From Aerococcaceae bacterium DSM 111176 (GTDB taxonomy: Bacteria > Bacillota > Bacilli > Lactobacillales > Aerococcaceae), in the NCBI GenBank assembly GCA_015863215.1, contig JACBXN010000078.1:1-64000 (forward strand): a DNA stretch of 64,000 bases, given 5' to 3'. Positions 1-8,173 of the stretch are shown here, piece by piece. The position numbers and the translations under genes were made by a program. The number at the start of each line of letters is the position of its first letter. Within the stretch, counting starts at the first letter, position 1. The notes under the pieces were generated by a model. It made no database searches. It worked only from the letters and a program-made list of their open reading frames with translations, and was not told the DNA's origin.

Positions 1-148
1 CTATTATGGCAAGCGTTTCGACAGTCGCGAGAAGCTGGTCACGATGATCCACGACTATATTACATACTACAACAATGGTCGATACCAAAGAGGACTTGGC
101 GTTCTAGCTCCTATGGAGAAGCATCAATCCTATTTAGAAGCAGCTTAA
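1..148 (+). CDS. IS3-family (IS150-like) transposase, C-terminal fragment
   Basis: The first 148 bases read as an open frame (codons from base 2) ending with TAA at 146-148. The 48 residues contain ITYYNNGRYQ and a terminal LAPMEKHQSYL stretch, typical of the end of the rve/DDE integrase domain of IS3-group OrfB transposases, where a YN-R-Q-LG-P pattern precedes the stop. The rest of the gene lies left of the window, so it cannot be judged intact or broken. The right end of the element may lie near 225-252, but no inverted repeat can be verified because the left end is absent. Confidence 0.8.
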   Translation, partial: YYGKRFDSREKLVTMIHDYITYYNNGRYQRGLGVLAPMEKHQSYLEAA

Positions 149-165
149 CTCTGTTTTACTTACAA

Positions 166-196
166 AGAAAAACCAGCAACAAAAGTGTCGCTGGTT
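166..196 (-). terminator. Hairpin terminator after the methyltransferase
   Basis: Arms at 171-180 and 187-196 form a 10-bp stem with one mismatch around a 6-base loop. Read on the minus strand it is followed by TTTTTC, so it can end transcription from the methyltransferase gene. It may also work weakly for the IS transposase on the plus strand. Confidence 0.55.
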
Positions 197-270
197 AACC
201 AATATTTTTTATGTTTTTCATTGTCCTCTTGACGGGTAGCAGTTCAGAATTTTACTAGATGTCTTTTTAA

Positions 271-870
271 TTATCTTATTGGTATAAGCCGAAAAACATC
301 TATGCGTTCCCTTGCATCAAAATCACTATTAATATTGATCGTATCATACAGTAAAAATGGTGTTTCTTGGTTTAAATAATTAATATAATCGGGATGCGGA
401 TAATACATAATGATATCAACTTCCCGGGGATGGCGGTCAATGGATTGCAATAAATGCTCGATAACTGCTTTAAAAATTTTAGTCGAAAAAGGGTTAAAGA
501 AATAGATAACTGATTGGTCAGGAGAAAAACGAAAAGTCTCTGCTGATTGTTGAACAATTTGAATATTTACTGCTTCTTCATGCACATAACCAAATTGATT
601 GTAATTCTCTTGTAAAAATTCAAACACATTTTCATTAAACTCAATGCCAGTTGCAAAACAGCCTGTTTGTTTTGCTAAATAGAATAATGCACGGCCTTTA
701 CCACAGCCCACATCAACTATATGGTCATCTGAACTTAATTCATATCGATCAAGTAATAAATCTAATACTTCATATTCGGTCGGCTCATTTCGGTAATATT
801 CTAATGAAAAGCGAGGGCTTTCCGCCCATTCATTCCAACCAGTTGTATCAACATTCAAATACTTGTCCAA
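271..870 (-). CDS. Class I SAM-dependent methyltransferase, substrate unknown
   Basis: A 199-residue soluble protein. Residues 51-60 (IVDVGCGKGR) are a canonical SAM-binding motif I, and GIEFNE at 75-80 fits the acidic motif II that contacts the ribose. FFNPFS at 124-129 resembles a motif IV NPPF-type loop, often seen in methyltransferases acting on amino groups, but the target cannot be named. The start is TTG at 868-870, preceded by AGGGGGG at a 6-base spacing; no better ATG exists. It follows rsgI by 96 bp on the same strand and could share the sigI transcript. Its ribosome site resembles that of sigI. Confidence 0.75.
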   Translation of the reverse strand: MDKYLNVDTTGWNEWAESPRFSLEYYRNEPTEYEVLDLLLDRYELSSDDHIVDVGCGKGRALFYLAKQTGCFATGIEFNENVFEFLQENYNQFGYVHEEAVNIQIVQQSAETFRFSPDQSVIYFFNPFSTKIFKAVIEHLLQSIDRHPREVDIIMYYPHPDYINYLNQETPFLLYDTININSDFDARERIDVFRLIPIR

Positions 871-966
871 TCAATTCCCCCCTCTATCAGCTACATTTAT
901 CTTCTCTATAGAAGTTTAGGATGGAATGAATTATAAAGGAGCCGCTCAAAGAGTAGCCCTTAATAA

Positions 967-2043
967 TTAATCGTCCCAATCATCGTCATCCCAGTCATCA
1001 TCATCCCAATCATCGTCGTCCCAGTCATCATCATCCCAGTCATCGTCGTCCCAGTCATCGTCATCCCAATCATCGTCGTCCCAGTCGTCGTCATCCCAAT
1101 CATCGTCGTCCCAGTCGTCGTCATCCCAATCGTCATCATCCCAGTCATCATCAGGAATGATACTCTCATATGACTCAATCGGTGGTTCTTCAATTCTTGG
1201 TTCAGCATTAGCAATACGGTAATACGCTTGCCATGGGTAGAAGCGAGCAAAATTTAACCAGTAATCAAATATTTCAGATTGTGGTTCTGGTCGTACTTGA
1301 TAATATTCACCAGCATCTCCAATACCTTGCTCTTTATGACTTGCCGGTAATGTGTCACTCTGTTCTGTTTGCCATAGATTGACATTTTGAGTGGCCAAAT
1401 GATTTTGGTTGGCTGATTGGTTCGCTCCAATAGAGGATGCGTACTCTTCCATTCCACCTCTAAGGACGATTAAGTTGGTACTATCTTGATCTGTAACCAG
1501 TCGCTCTACTAGACTATCCATACTCATTAGCCATTCCCCATTATCACTATAAAATCCAATCGCAGTATCCGGATTTGATGAAGTAGAGACGAAAGCTAAT
1601 ATTTCATCGGTAATATCAGTGACTGATAAACCAATCCATTCATGATTTGTCATTAAATTACCACTGGCATCACGAACTGCCGTAATCTCACCAGACTCAT
1701 CTAATTCAATTTGTTGTCCTTCATCAATACCCACACTGATTGCAGCATATATTTCTTGAGATGGCACAAAATATTGCACGCCGCCCCAAACAACTAAAAA
1801 CAGTAATGCTGCCATTAATAATGGTCTCACCCATGATTTATCTTGTCTATTTCTAGACAATTGCGTGACATTATTGGCTTTCGGCTTTATATAGATGTCT
1901 TCTTCTAGGTAATAAATTGAATCACCTAGCTTCATATCACCCTTTACCTTAATACGAGTAATCGATCCGCCCTCATTCATCACAATGGCATATTGCTCAT
2001 GCAATTCGACCACAAGTGCTTTGTAATATTTAAATTGAGTCAT
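967..2043 (-). CDS. rsgI: RsgI-type membrane anti-sigma factor with (DDDDW)n tail
   Basis: A 358-residue type II membrane protein. The cytoplasmic residues ~4-53 match the RsgI_N domain that binds SigI. One membrane segment lies at ~74-93, followed by an extracytoplasmic RsgI-like beta region (YAAISVGIDEGQQIEL) and a long polar stretch. Residues 298-358 are almost only Asp and Trp: twelve Trp spaced exactly five apart (DDDDW), 49 Asp, ending DD. The start is ATG at 2041-2043 behind AAGGGGG; it overlaps the sigI stop as ATGA, so translation is coupled. In the known family, RsgI holds SigI at the membrane and its outer domain senses envelope or polysaccharide signals. What this acidic tail senses is unknown. 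Confidence 0.85.
   Translation of the reverse strand: MTQFKYYKALVVELHEQYAIVMNEGGSITRIKVKGDMKLGDSIYYLEEDIYIKPKANNVTQLSRNRQDKSWVRPLLMAALLFLVVWGGVQYFVPSQEIYAAISVGIDEGQQIELDESGEITAVRDASGNLMTNHEWIGLSVTDITDEILAFVSTSSNPDTAIGFYSDNGEWLMSMDSLVERLVTDQDSTNLIVLRGGMEEYASSIGANQSANQNHLATQNVNLWQTEQSDTLPASHKEQGIGDAGEYYQVRPEPQSEIFDYWLNFARFYPWQAYYRIANAEPRIEEPPIESYESIIPDDDWDDDDWDDDDWDDDDWDDDDWDDDDWDDDDWDDDDWDDDDWDDDDWDDDDWDDDDWDD
970..1152 (-). repeat. 15-bp coding minisatellite (DDDDW units)
   Basis: Twelve Trp codons (CCA on the plus strand) fall every 15 bases from 976 to 1141. Between them are four Asp codons that vary between GAT and GAC, with a partial 30-bp higher-order alternation. Each unit is five codons, so gain or loss of units keeps the frame. 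Confidence 0.95.
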
Positions 2044-2675
2044 CTCGATCCCCCTTTCGTCCATCCAATTAATTCGCGGAGACCTCTAAAAAAGATTATA
2101 ATTCCAGAGATTATAAATGTTTTGCTCCCTTTAATCACTTTTTGGGTAACATTATTATATTCAGCTGTTACTTTTATAGGTAGTCGTTTTTTAGCAAACA
2201 GCGGGTCTGTAATAGGAAGATGCTTACTTGATCTCTCTGAAATATCAAGGGCCCGATTACGCGTATCCTCATGCACGGGGGATTCGTCTGCTAATTGGTC
2301 TAGCGTTATTTTGAATTGCTCTAATTCTTCTCGCCAGACCATTATCTCTTCTTGAAGATCAGAATCATTTGAGTGGCGTGCATCTTCTACTTGAAAATTT
2401 TCTTCGTCTACTAAATAGTCCAATGAACTTGAAGTATGCCTTGCTTCTTTACGTTGATGATCAATGATACGACTTTGCATCACTAATTTAGCAAAGCTAA
2501 TAAATGGTCCTTTTTGTGGGTCATACTTATCAAAAGCTTCTTTGAATGCGATTAATGCTACAGAAAAGATATCATCATTTTTAACACTGACATACCTTCC
2601 TGCTTGATCACTCGCTGTCTTGATAATCAAACCGTAATGTTCCTGGATTAAATTTTCTAGTTCTTGGTGATTCAC
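2040..2675 (-). CDS. sigI: RNA polymerase sigma factor SigI
   Basis: A 211-residue protein. Residues ~33-75 (SVALIAFKEAFDKYD, FAKLVMQSRIIDHQRK) match region 2 of SigI-type sigma-70 factors, which binds the -10 element and core polymerase. The C-terminal part (~150-185) is the divergent SigI DNA-binding region rather than a standard region 4. The start is GTG at 2673-2675 behind GAGAGGGGGG; an upstream in-frame ATG at 2754-2756 would place that ribosome site inside the gene, so it was rejected. The gene overlaps rsgI by 4 bases. In Bacillus, SigI controls heat and cell-wall hydrolase genes; in clostridia, multiple SigI/RsgI pairs control cellulosome genes. The targets here are unknown. Confidence 0.87.
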   Translation of the reverse strand: MNHQELENLIQEHYGLIIKTASDQAGRYVSVKNDDIFSVALIAFKEAFDKYDPQKGPFISFAKLVMQSRIIDHQRKEARHTSSSLDYLVDEENFQVEDARHSNDSDLQEEIMVWREELEQFKITLDQLADESPVHEDTRNRALDISERSSKHLPITDPLFAKKRLPIKVTAEYNNVTQKVIKGSKTFIISGIIIFFRGLRELIGWTKGGSR

Positions 2676-2721
2676 ACAACCCCCCCTCTCTATATTATTA
2701 AGTTCCCCGTGTATTATAATA

Positions 2722-2746
2722 TTCGTAATACTTGCCAATTTTGGGG
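2722..2746 (-). promoter_or_regulatory. Possible sigma-I promoter of sigI-rsgI
   Basis: On the minus strand, CCCC (2746-2743) is followed after 17 bases by CGAA (2725-2722), 47 bases before the GTG start. A CCCC-type -35 with a CGAA -10 is the pattern described for SigI promoters in Bacillus and Clostridium, so autoregulation is plausible. A TATAAT hexamer at 2719-2714 offers a sigma-A alternative but lacks a well-spaced -35. Confidence 0.45.
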
Positions 2747-2824
2747 ACTGTTTCATTAAAATACGTACTTCATTTCGAAATTTATGCTAGTTAACCTGTA
2801 TTAGCTATATAATACCATATTAAT

Positions 2825-2858
2825 AAAAAAACAATGACAGGAAATCCCGTCATTGTTT
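2825..2858 (-). terminator. Rho-independent terminator after the ABC exporter
   Basis: A stem of aaacaatgac/gtcattgttt (2829-2838 with 2849-2858) and a 10-base loop, followed on the minus strand by a run of seven T. It ends the two-gene ABC exporter transcript and separates it from sigI. Confidence 0.85.
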
Positions 2859-2866
2859 GAATTGAA

Positions 2867-4660
2867 TTAAGCAAATTGTGCATTATATAAATCAGCATAG
2901 AATCCTTGTTCTTCAAGCAATTCATCATGCGTCCCTTGTTCAATGACATCCCCGTGATTCATTACAACAATCTTATCTGCATCACGAATGGTTGATAAAC
3001 GATGGGCAACAACAAAGCTCGTACGATTTTCGAGTAATCTATTCATCGCACGTTGTATCATTACTTCTGTACGTGTATCAACACTTGACGTTGCTTCATC
3101 AAGAATTAAAATTTTAGGATCTTGCAGGAAAGCACGTGCAATCGTAATTAATTGTCTTTGTCCTTGTGAAAGGTTCGTACCATCTTCATCAAGCACTGTT
3201 TGATAACCATCTGGTAAGGTCTTAACAAAGTCATGCACATGAGCGGCCTTCGATGCTTGTAATACATCTTCATCTGAAGCATCCCAGACACCATAGCGAA
3301 TATTATCCCAAACTGTACCATTAAATAACCATGTATCTTGAAGCACCATTGAGATATTACTACGTAATTCTTCACGATCAATATTACGTATATCAACCCC
3401 ATCTAAACGTACAGCACCGCCTTTAACATCATAAAAGCGCTCAAGTAAATTAATTAATGTTGTTTTCCCTGCTCCAGTAGGACCAACAATCGCAACCATT
3501 TGCCCCTCTGTCACTTCAAGGTTAAAGTCAGTCATTAATAAATTGTCCATCCCTTGACCATAACCAAATTGAACTCGATCAAATTCAACAAGATAAGGTG
3601 TTTCTTTAGTGTCTAAACCTTCTGGATGCTCCATATTCGGTTCATCAATCACTTCAAATACACGTTCAACTGCAGCTACAGTAATATTTATTGTATTTGC
3701 AACGTTAGCTAACATTCTAAATGGCCCTGCAAATTGGTTTGTATATTGTAAGAATGACTGTACAACACCTATTTGAATAGTACCTTGTAAAACACCAACC
3801 CCACCAACAGTAGCAACTGCTAAGTAAATAAAATCTTTCACAGTACCCACTACCGGATTCATTAAACCAGAGTAAAACTCCGCTTTGAATGCCGCTTCGT
3901 TGACATTATCACTACGTTCATCGAATATTTCTTGGGCTATGGCTTCTTGATTATACATTCGTAAAACAGTATGTCCTGAATACGCCTCTTCAGTGTAATC
4001 ATTTAAATGTCCCAAGTGTTGTTGACGTTTATTGAATTGTTCTTGTGATCTCGGAGTAATAAAACGAATAACCAAGATATTCAATGGAATCATCATAATA
4101 ACGATAAATGCTAATGGTCCGCTCATCGTTAACATGGTAAAGAATACCGTGATCATTTGTACCAAACTCGTCATTACTTGTGACAATGTCTGGCTTAATG
4201 AGTTCGCAACTTGGTCCATGTCGTTAATGGCACGAGACATAATATCTCCATGCGAATGAGTATCAAAATACTCTATCGGTAATTTACCCATTTTTGCTTT
4301 CATGTTTTTACGTAAATCATAAACTGTCTGTTGAGAAATACGGGCAGTAATGATTTGTTGGGCATATCTGGCTAATCCAGATACTAGATAAAGAGACGCT
4401 AAAAGGATAATCGTTTCTCTAATCGCATCAAAATCAATCGGGAAACGACCTACTTCATCATTAAATCCTTGAGTAATCCCCTCATATACAATGGTTGTAA
4501 TTTGCCCCATCACTCGCGGTAATTGTGCAGCTAAAAATGCTGAAAATGCCGACAAGAGCAAGACAACTAACATCCACCAAGCGTTATTGGACATATAGCG
4601 AATTAAACGACCGATAGTTCCCCAAAAGTTTTTAGCTTTTGCGCTTTTTTGTTGTGCCAC
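2867..4660 (-). CDS. Heterodimeric multidrug ABC exporter, catalytically complete subunit
   Basis: A 597-residue half-transporter with an N-terminal exporter membrane domain (six predicted helices in ~1-320) and a C-terminal ATPase domain. Walker A GPTGAGKTT lies near residue 392, the signature is LSQGQRQL, Walker B is ILILDEATSSVD with its catalytic Glu, and the H-loop is VVAHRLSTI. It resembles the EfrB/LmrD/BmrD class, which pairs with a degenerate partner to export drugs or lipids. Its start codon overlaps the last base of the upstream partner gene, so the two form one operon and probably one heterodimer. The substrate cannot be predicted. Confidence 0.88.
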   Translation of the reverse strand: MAQQKSAKAKNFWGTIGRLIRYMSNNAWWMLVVLLLSAFSAFLAAQLPRVMGQITTIVYEGITQGFNDEVGRFPIDFDAIRETIILLASLYLVSGLARYAQQIITARISQQTVYDLRKNMKAKMGKLPIEYFDTHSHGDIMSRAINDMDQVANSLSQTLSQVMTSLVQMITVFFTMLTMSGPLAFIVIMMIPLNILVIRFITPRSQEQFNKRQQHLGHLNDYTEEAYSGHTVLRMYNQEAIAQEIFDERSDNVNEAAFKAEFYSGLMNPVVGTVKDFIYLAVATVGGVGVLQGTIQIGVVQSFLQYTNQFAGPFRMLANVANTINITVAAVERVFEVIDEPNMEHPEGLDTKETPYLVEFDRVQFGYGQGMDNLLMTDFNLEVTEGQMVAIVGPTGAGKTTLINLLERFYDVKGGAVRLDGVDIRNIDREELRSNISMVLQDTWLFNGTVWDNIRYGVWDASDEDVLQASKAAHVHDFVKTLPDGYQTVLDEDGTNLSQGQRQLITIARAFLQDPKILILDEATSSVDTRTEVMIQRAMNRLLENRTSFVVAHRLSTIRDADKIVVMNHGDVIEQGTHDELLEEQGFYADLYNAQFA

Positions 4661-6375
4661 TATGCGTCCTCTCCTTTCACTTGTGAATCATAAATATCAC
4701 GGTATACTGCATTTGATGCAAGCAATTCATCATGTGTCCCTGCTCCTACGATTTCACCATTTTCAATAACTAATATACGATCTGCACCAATTACTGTATT
4801 AATACGTTGAGCAATAATAACTGTAATTGCGTCTTTTGTCGCTGGTTTTAGTGCCTCTCTTAACTTAGCATCCGTTTTGAAATCTAATGCTGAGAAAGTA
4901 TCATCAAAGACGTAAATATCAGGTTGACTAATAATCGCACGAGCAATACTTAGACGTTGTTTCTGTCCACCAGAGAAATTATTCCCACCTTGCTCAACAC
5001 GAGAATCTAATCCATCTGGTAACTCTTTAACAAAGTCTCCTTGTGCTATCTCTAGCGCTTCCCACATTTCTTCATCTGTCGCACCTGGTTTACCTGTAGC
5101 TAAATTTGAACGAATTGTTCCAGAGAATAAGACAGCTTTTTGCGCGGCAAAACCAATACGTTGTCTTAAATTATGTTGTGTTACTTGACGTACATCCACA
5201 CCATTAATTTCAACCGCCCCAGTAGTTACCTCATATAATCGAGGAATTAAATTAGCAATCGTCGTCTTACCTGCACCCGTTCCTCCGATTATAGCAATAG
5301 TATCCCCAGCTTCTGCTTCGAAATTAATACCTGAAACGGCTGGTCGTTCAGCCCCGGGGAAACCAAAAGAAACATCTTTAAATGATAATTTAACTTGATC
5401 ACTTGGAATCGCAATGGGCGTTTCTGGATCTTGTATCGCTACATCAACATCCAGTACTTCGAAGATACGCTCTGCTGCAACTTCAGCACGCGGTAGCATA
5501 AAGAAGATGATAGCCACTTGCAATACACTCATTAAAATTTGGAATACATACTGCACAAATGCAATTAAGTTCCCAATTTCCATCATGTCTATACTAATTA
5601 ATTGCGTTCCGTGTAAGAAGACAAGTACATTCGTAACCCCAATTGAAAGCATCAGAGCTGGCATCATAAACGCCATAAAGGTATTAGCTCGAATTGAAGT
5701 ATCTCTAAAATCAAGATTGGCTTCATCAAATCGATCTGCTTCATAACCCGTTGTATTAAACGCTCGAATAACACGAATTCCTGTTAGACCTTCTCGGAAC
5801 ACTTTATTTAAGCGGTCTGTCTTCCCTTGAAGCGAACGGAAGATTGGGTTCACTTTTTTAAGAATAAAATACATGATTAAGATAATTAATGGAATCCCAA
5901 CCGCAAATACCCAGGCTAACCTTGCTTCCCTCATCGTAGCAAATACAAATGCCACTACGACAACAATCGGAGACATAATTAATAGTCTCAAGACAAACAT
6001 GACTATTAATTGAATAAACATCACGTCATTTGTCGTTCTAGTTATCAGTGTTGATGTATTAAATCCAGTTAACTCTTCTTGAGAGAAAGAAAGAACTTTA
6101 TTAAATAGATTTTTACGAAGTTGATTACCAATACCCTGACTCTCTTCAGCGGTTAATCGGACACTGTAATAACCAATAATTATAGTTGCAACATTAATTG
6201 CGAACATTATTCCACCAATGAGGTAGACTTCAGACGTTGAACCTCCCATTGCACTTCTGTTTAAAATCTCAGATGCCAATGTAGGTAACAATAAGAATCC
6301 AGCCGCTTCTAAAACCACTAAAAAGATGATTAGAGCTAGCCTTTTACGATCCAACATTTTAAATACTCGGTTCAT
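4660..6375 (-). CDS. Heterodimeric multidrug ABC exporter, degenerate-site subunit
   Basis: A 571-residue half-transporter with membrane helices in ~1-300 and an ATPase domain after ~330. Walker A is GGTGAGKTT (near 366) and the signature is FSGGQKQR. Walker B reads IYVFDDTFSALD, with Asp where the catalytic Glu should be, and the H-loop reads IIAQRINTV, with Gln for His. These are the changes seen in the non-hydrolysing site of asymmetric exporters such as LmrCD, BmrCD and EfrAB. The start ATG is preceded by AAAGGAAAATATT. It is the first gene of the pair and may be preceded by a leader terminator at 6410-6447. Confidence 0.88.
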   Translation of the reverse strand: MNRVFKMLDRKRLALIIFLVVLEAAGFLLLPTLASEILNRSAMGGSTSEVYLIGGIMFAINVATIIIGYYSVRLTAEESQGIGNQLRKNLFNKVLSFSQEELTGFNTSTLITRTTNDVMFIQLIVMFVLRLLIMSPIVVVVAFVFATMREARLAWVFAVGIPLIILIMYFILKKVNPIFRSLQGKTDRLNKVFREGLTGIRVIRAFNTTGYEADRFDEANLDFRDTSIRANTFMAFMMPALMLSIGVTNVLVFLHGTQLISIDMMEIGNLIAFVQYVFQILMSVLQVAIIFFMLPRAEVAAERIFEVLDVDVAIQDPETPIAIPSDQVKLSFKDVSFGFPGAERPAVSGINFEAEAGDTIAIIGGTGAGKTTIANLIPRLYEVTTGAVEINGVDVRQVTQHNLRQRIGFAAQKAVLFSGTIRSNLATGKPGATDEEMWEALEIAQGDFVKELPDGLDSRVEQGGNNFSGGQKQRLSIARAIISQPDIYVFDDTFSALDFKTDAKLREALKPATKDAITVIIAQRINTVIGADRILVIENGEIVGAGTHDELLASNAVYRDIYDSQVKGEDA

Positions 6376-6409
6376 AATATTTTCCTTTCATGCAAAATTT
6401 TCGTTCACG

Positions 6410-6447
6410 AAAAAAAAACAGCTCCACGTAACAATGTTACAAGAACC
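6410..6447 (-). terminator. Terminator or attenuator between degV and the ABC exporter
   Basis: On the minus strand a GTAAC-ATT-GTTAC hairpin (6440-6428), with weak flanking pairing, is followed by TG and nine T (6418-6410). It sits only ~35 bases upstream of the first exporter gene. It may end degV transcription or act as an attenuator in the exporter leader. Confidence 0.5.
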
Positions 6448-6524
6448 GAATTTTCGCAGAATATAAATTTTGTTATTATCTACTCCATAAAAGTATAGAC
6501 CTATCCAAATGCAAAGTCAAAACA

Positions 6525-7439
6525 TTAGACCGCCTTTTTATCTTCCAAAATTGAAACGGTCGGCATCAAACAAATCCCTTTACTCTTTTGAGCTGTGTGG
6601 GAAGCAACTACCGGGCCTAAAATTGAGATATGGAACTCATTTTGATATTCTGGCACTTCTTTTTTAACTACATCAATAAATCGTTCAATACCTTCAAGGT
6701 CATCCGCATGAGCAAAACCGATCACAAAGCCATCTGGATATTTCACAAACGCCTCTTTAATTAATGCAATCCAACGCTGTTGAACACGTCTTTTGGTACG
6801 AATCTTTTCAAAGAGTACAATTTTACCTTCCTCATCAAAATAAAGGAGTGGAATAACCTTTAACATATTCCCAATCATCGCTAGGCTTCGATTTAGGCGA
6901 CCGCTTTTTACTAAATTTTCGGTTGTTTCTACCATTAAATAGATACGACCATTATTCGCGCATTGTTGCAGTTGCTGTTCGATTAATTTAGGGGCAATGT
7001 TTGCGTCGATTAATTTTAAACAGTGACGCACCAGTAACTCCTCAACAATTGAAGCTCCTTTGGAATCAATCACATAACTCTCGATTTGGTCAGCATATTG
7101 TTCCTTTAACATAACTGCTGTTTGATATGTTCCACTAATCCCTGATGATAAATGGATACAATAAACTACATCGTACCCTTCATTGATTAGTTGTTGATAT
7201 AATAAATCATATTCTCCGACTGATGGCTGTGACGTTTTAGGAAAAGTATCATGTTGTTTCATTAATTCGATATAATCCCTTAAGTCGTCCAGTTGATTAC
7301 TGTCGCGTTGGGTAGTACCATCTTCAAATAGTACTTGTAAGTTTACTTGATATATATTGGATAAATTTGCCAACTCATCAGAAAGATAAGCAGTGCTATC
7401 CACAATAATTGCTTGTTTCAATGTTTTCAGTCCATTCAT
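6525..7439 (-). CDS. DegV family fatty-acid-binding protein
   Basis: A 304-residue protein with the DegV fold: an N-terminal IIVDSTAYLS strand, TSQPS near residue 70 (ligand loop), HLSSGISGTYQTA, and the VKSGRLNR element near 160. DegV/FakB proteins bind a single fatty acid and, as FakB, present it to the FakA kinase for phosphorylation and incorporation into phospholipid. No fakA lies in the window, so a FakB role is inference. It is transcribed divergently from a TetR regulator with a shared 168-bp region, so it may be that regulator's target. Confidence 0.85.
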   Translation of the reverse strand: MNGLKTLKQAIIVDSTAYLSDELANLSNIYQVNLQVLFEDGTTQRDSNQLDDLRDYIELMKQHDTFPKTSQPSVGEYDLLYQQLINEGYDVVYCIHLSSGISGTYQTAVMLKEQYADQIESYVIDSKGASIVEELLVRHCLKLIDANIAPKLIEQQLQQCANNGRIYLMVETTENLVKSGRLNRSLAMIGNMLKVIPLLYFDEEGKIVLFEKIRTKRRVQQRWIALIKEAFVKYPDGFVIGFAHADDLEGIERFIDVVKKEVPEYQNEFHISILGPVVASHTAQKSKGICLMPTVSILEDKKAV

Positions 7440-7465
7440 TATAGTATCGTTATTATTTAAATATT

Positions 7466-7504
7466 CTAATATAATTTGTAATTAGTTAACATTCGAATTA
7501 TAAT
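7466..7504 (+). promoter_or_regulatory. tetR promoter with overlapping imperfect palindrome
   Basis: TTGTAA (7476-7481), a 17-base spacer and TATAAT (7499-7504) form a good sigma-A promoter for the TetR gene. A palindrome with CTAAT/ATTAG arms at 7466-7485 covers the -35, a likely operator for autorepression and perhaps control of divergent degV. Confidence 0.55.
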
Positions 7505-7607
7505 AAATTATAAAGGAATCGTCGCATATAACAATAGATTGAAGCAATTATACACATACTACGTCAATCTGCGACACATTTGTGTCACTAAAGAAAGGAG
7601 CGAAACA

Positions 7608-8171
7608 GTGTCTCTAAATAAAGGAAACTCAAAATCACAACATTCTAAAGAGCAAATGCGAAATGCCTTGCTCGATTTGTTGAGAGAAAAAGACTTTGAT
7701 AGCATTACAATTCAAGAAATCACAGATAAAGCGGAGTTATCGAGACGGACTTATTACCGTAACTATCGATCAAAAGTTGATATTGTCTCTGATATTTTAC
7801 AATTGAAGTGGCAAGATTATTTGGTGGCCTTAAAAAAGTTAAAGCCCAGCACAATGTCAGAAATCACGGAAATCCTTTATGGTATTACAATGCATCATAA
7901 GGAAGATATTTTATTACTACACAAACAAAATTTATTAATTCATTTGATCCCCATCGCAACAAATGATTTACCGAATATTATGGCTAATCGATATCCAGAA
8001 ATGTCGATTGAACCCAAAGCACTAAGATATATGTCGATATTTATTGTGAGTGGGTTTTTCCAAGTTATTCCGACTTGGCTAACAGAGAACCCAGAAATTT
8101 CTTCAACGGAAATGGGACAATATCTCGAAAAAATCCTATTAGTTTATGCACCTGAACAAAGCGAAGAATAA
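7608..8171 (+). CDS. TetR/AcrR-family transcriptional regulator
   Basis: A 187-residue regulator. Residues ~32-56 (ITIQEITDKAELSRRTYYRNY) carry the TetR helix-turn-helix. The C-terminal ligand domain is of the short type common in Firmicutes TetR proteins near DegV or Dha genes. The start is GTG at 7608-7610 behind AAAGGAG at a 7-base spacing; the upstream ATG at 7539 lacks a ribosome site and extends into the promoter region. It is divergent from degV. The ligand is unknown. Confidence 0.82.
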   Translation: MSLNKGNSKSQHSKEQMRNALLDLLREKDFDSITIQEITDKAELSRRTYYRNYRSKVDIVSDILQLKWQDYLVALKKLKPSTMSEITEILYGITMHHKEDILLLHKQNLLIHLIPIATNDLPNIMANRYPEMSIEPKALRYMSIFIVSGFFQVIPTWLTENPEISSTEMGQYLEKILLVYAPEQSEE

Positions 8172-8173
8172 AT

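Noticed and set aside
1-270. Complete insertion sequence
   Set aside because: Only the transposase 3' end is inside the window and no terminal inverted repeat pair can be verified.
651-911. Plus-strand frame opposite the methyltransferase
   Set aside because: Lies antisense to a well-supported gene, has no ribosome site and no recognisable motif.
960-1250. Open frame coding an (MTGTTMIG)-type repeat protein on the minus strand
   Set aside because: It is the out-of-frame reading of the DDDDW minisatellite inside rsgI, with no ribosome site.
7539-7607. Longer N-terminus of the TetR regulator
   Set aside because: The upstream ATG lacks a ribosome site, whereas GTG at 7608 has AAAGGAG at ideal spacing and fits the family start.
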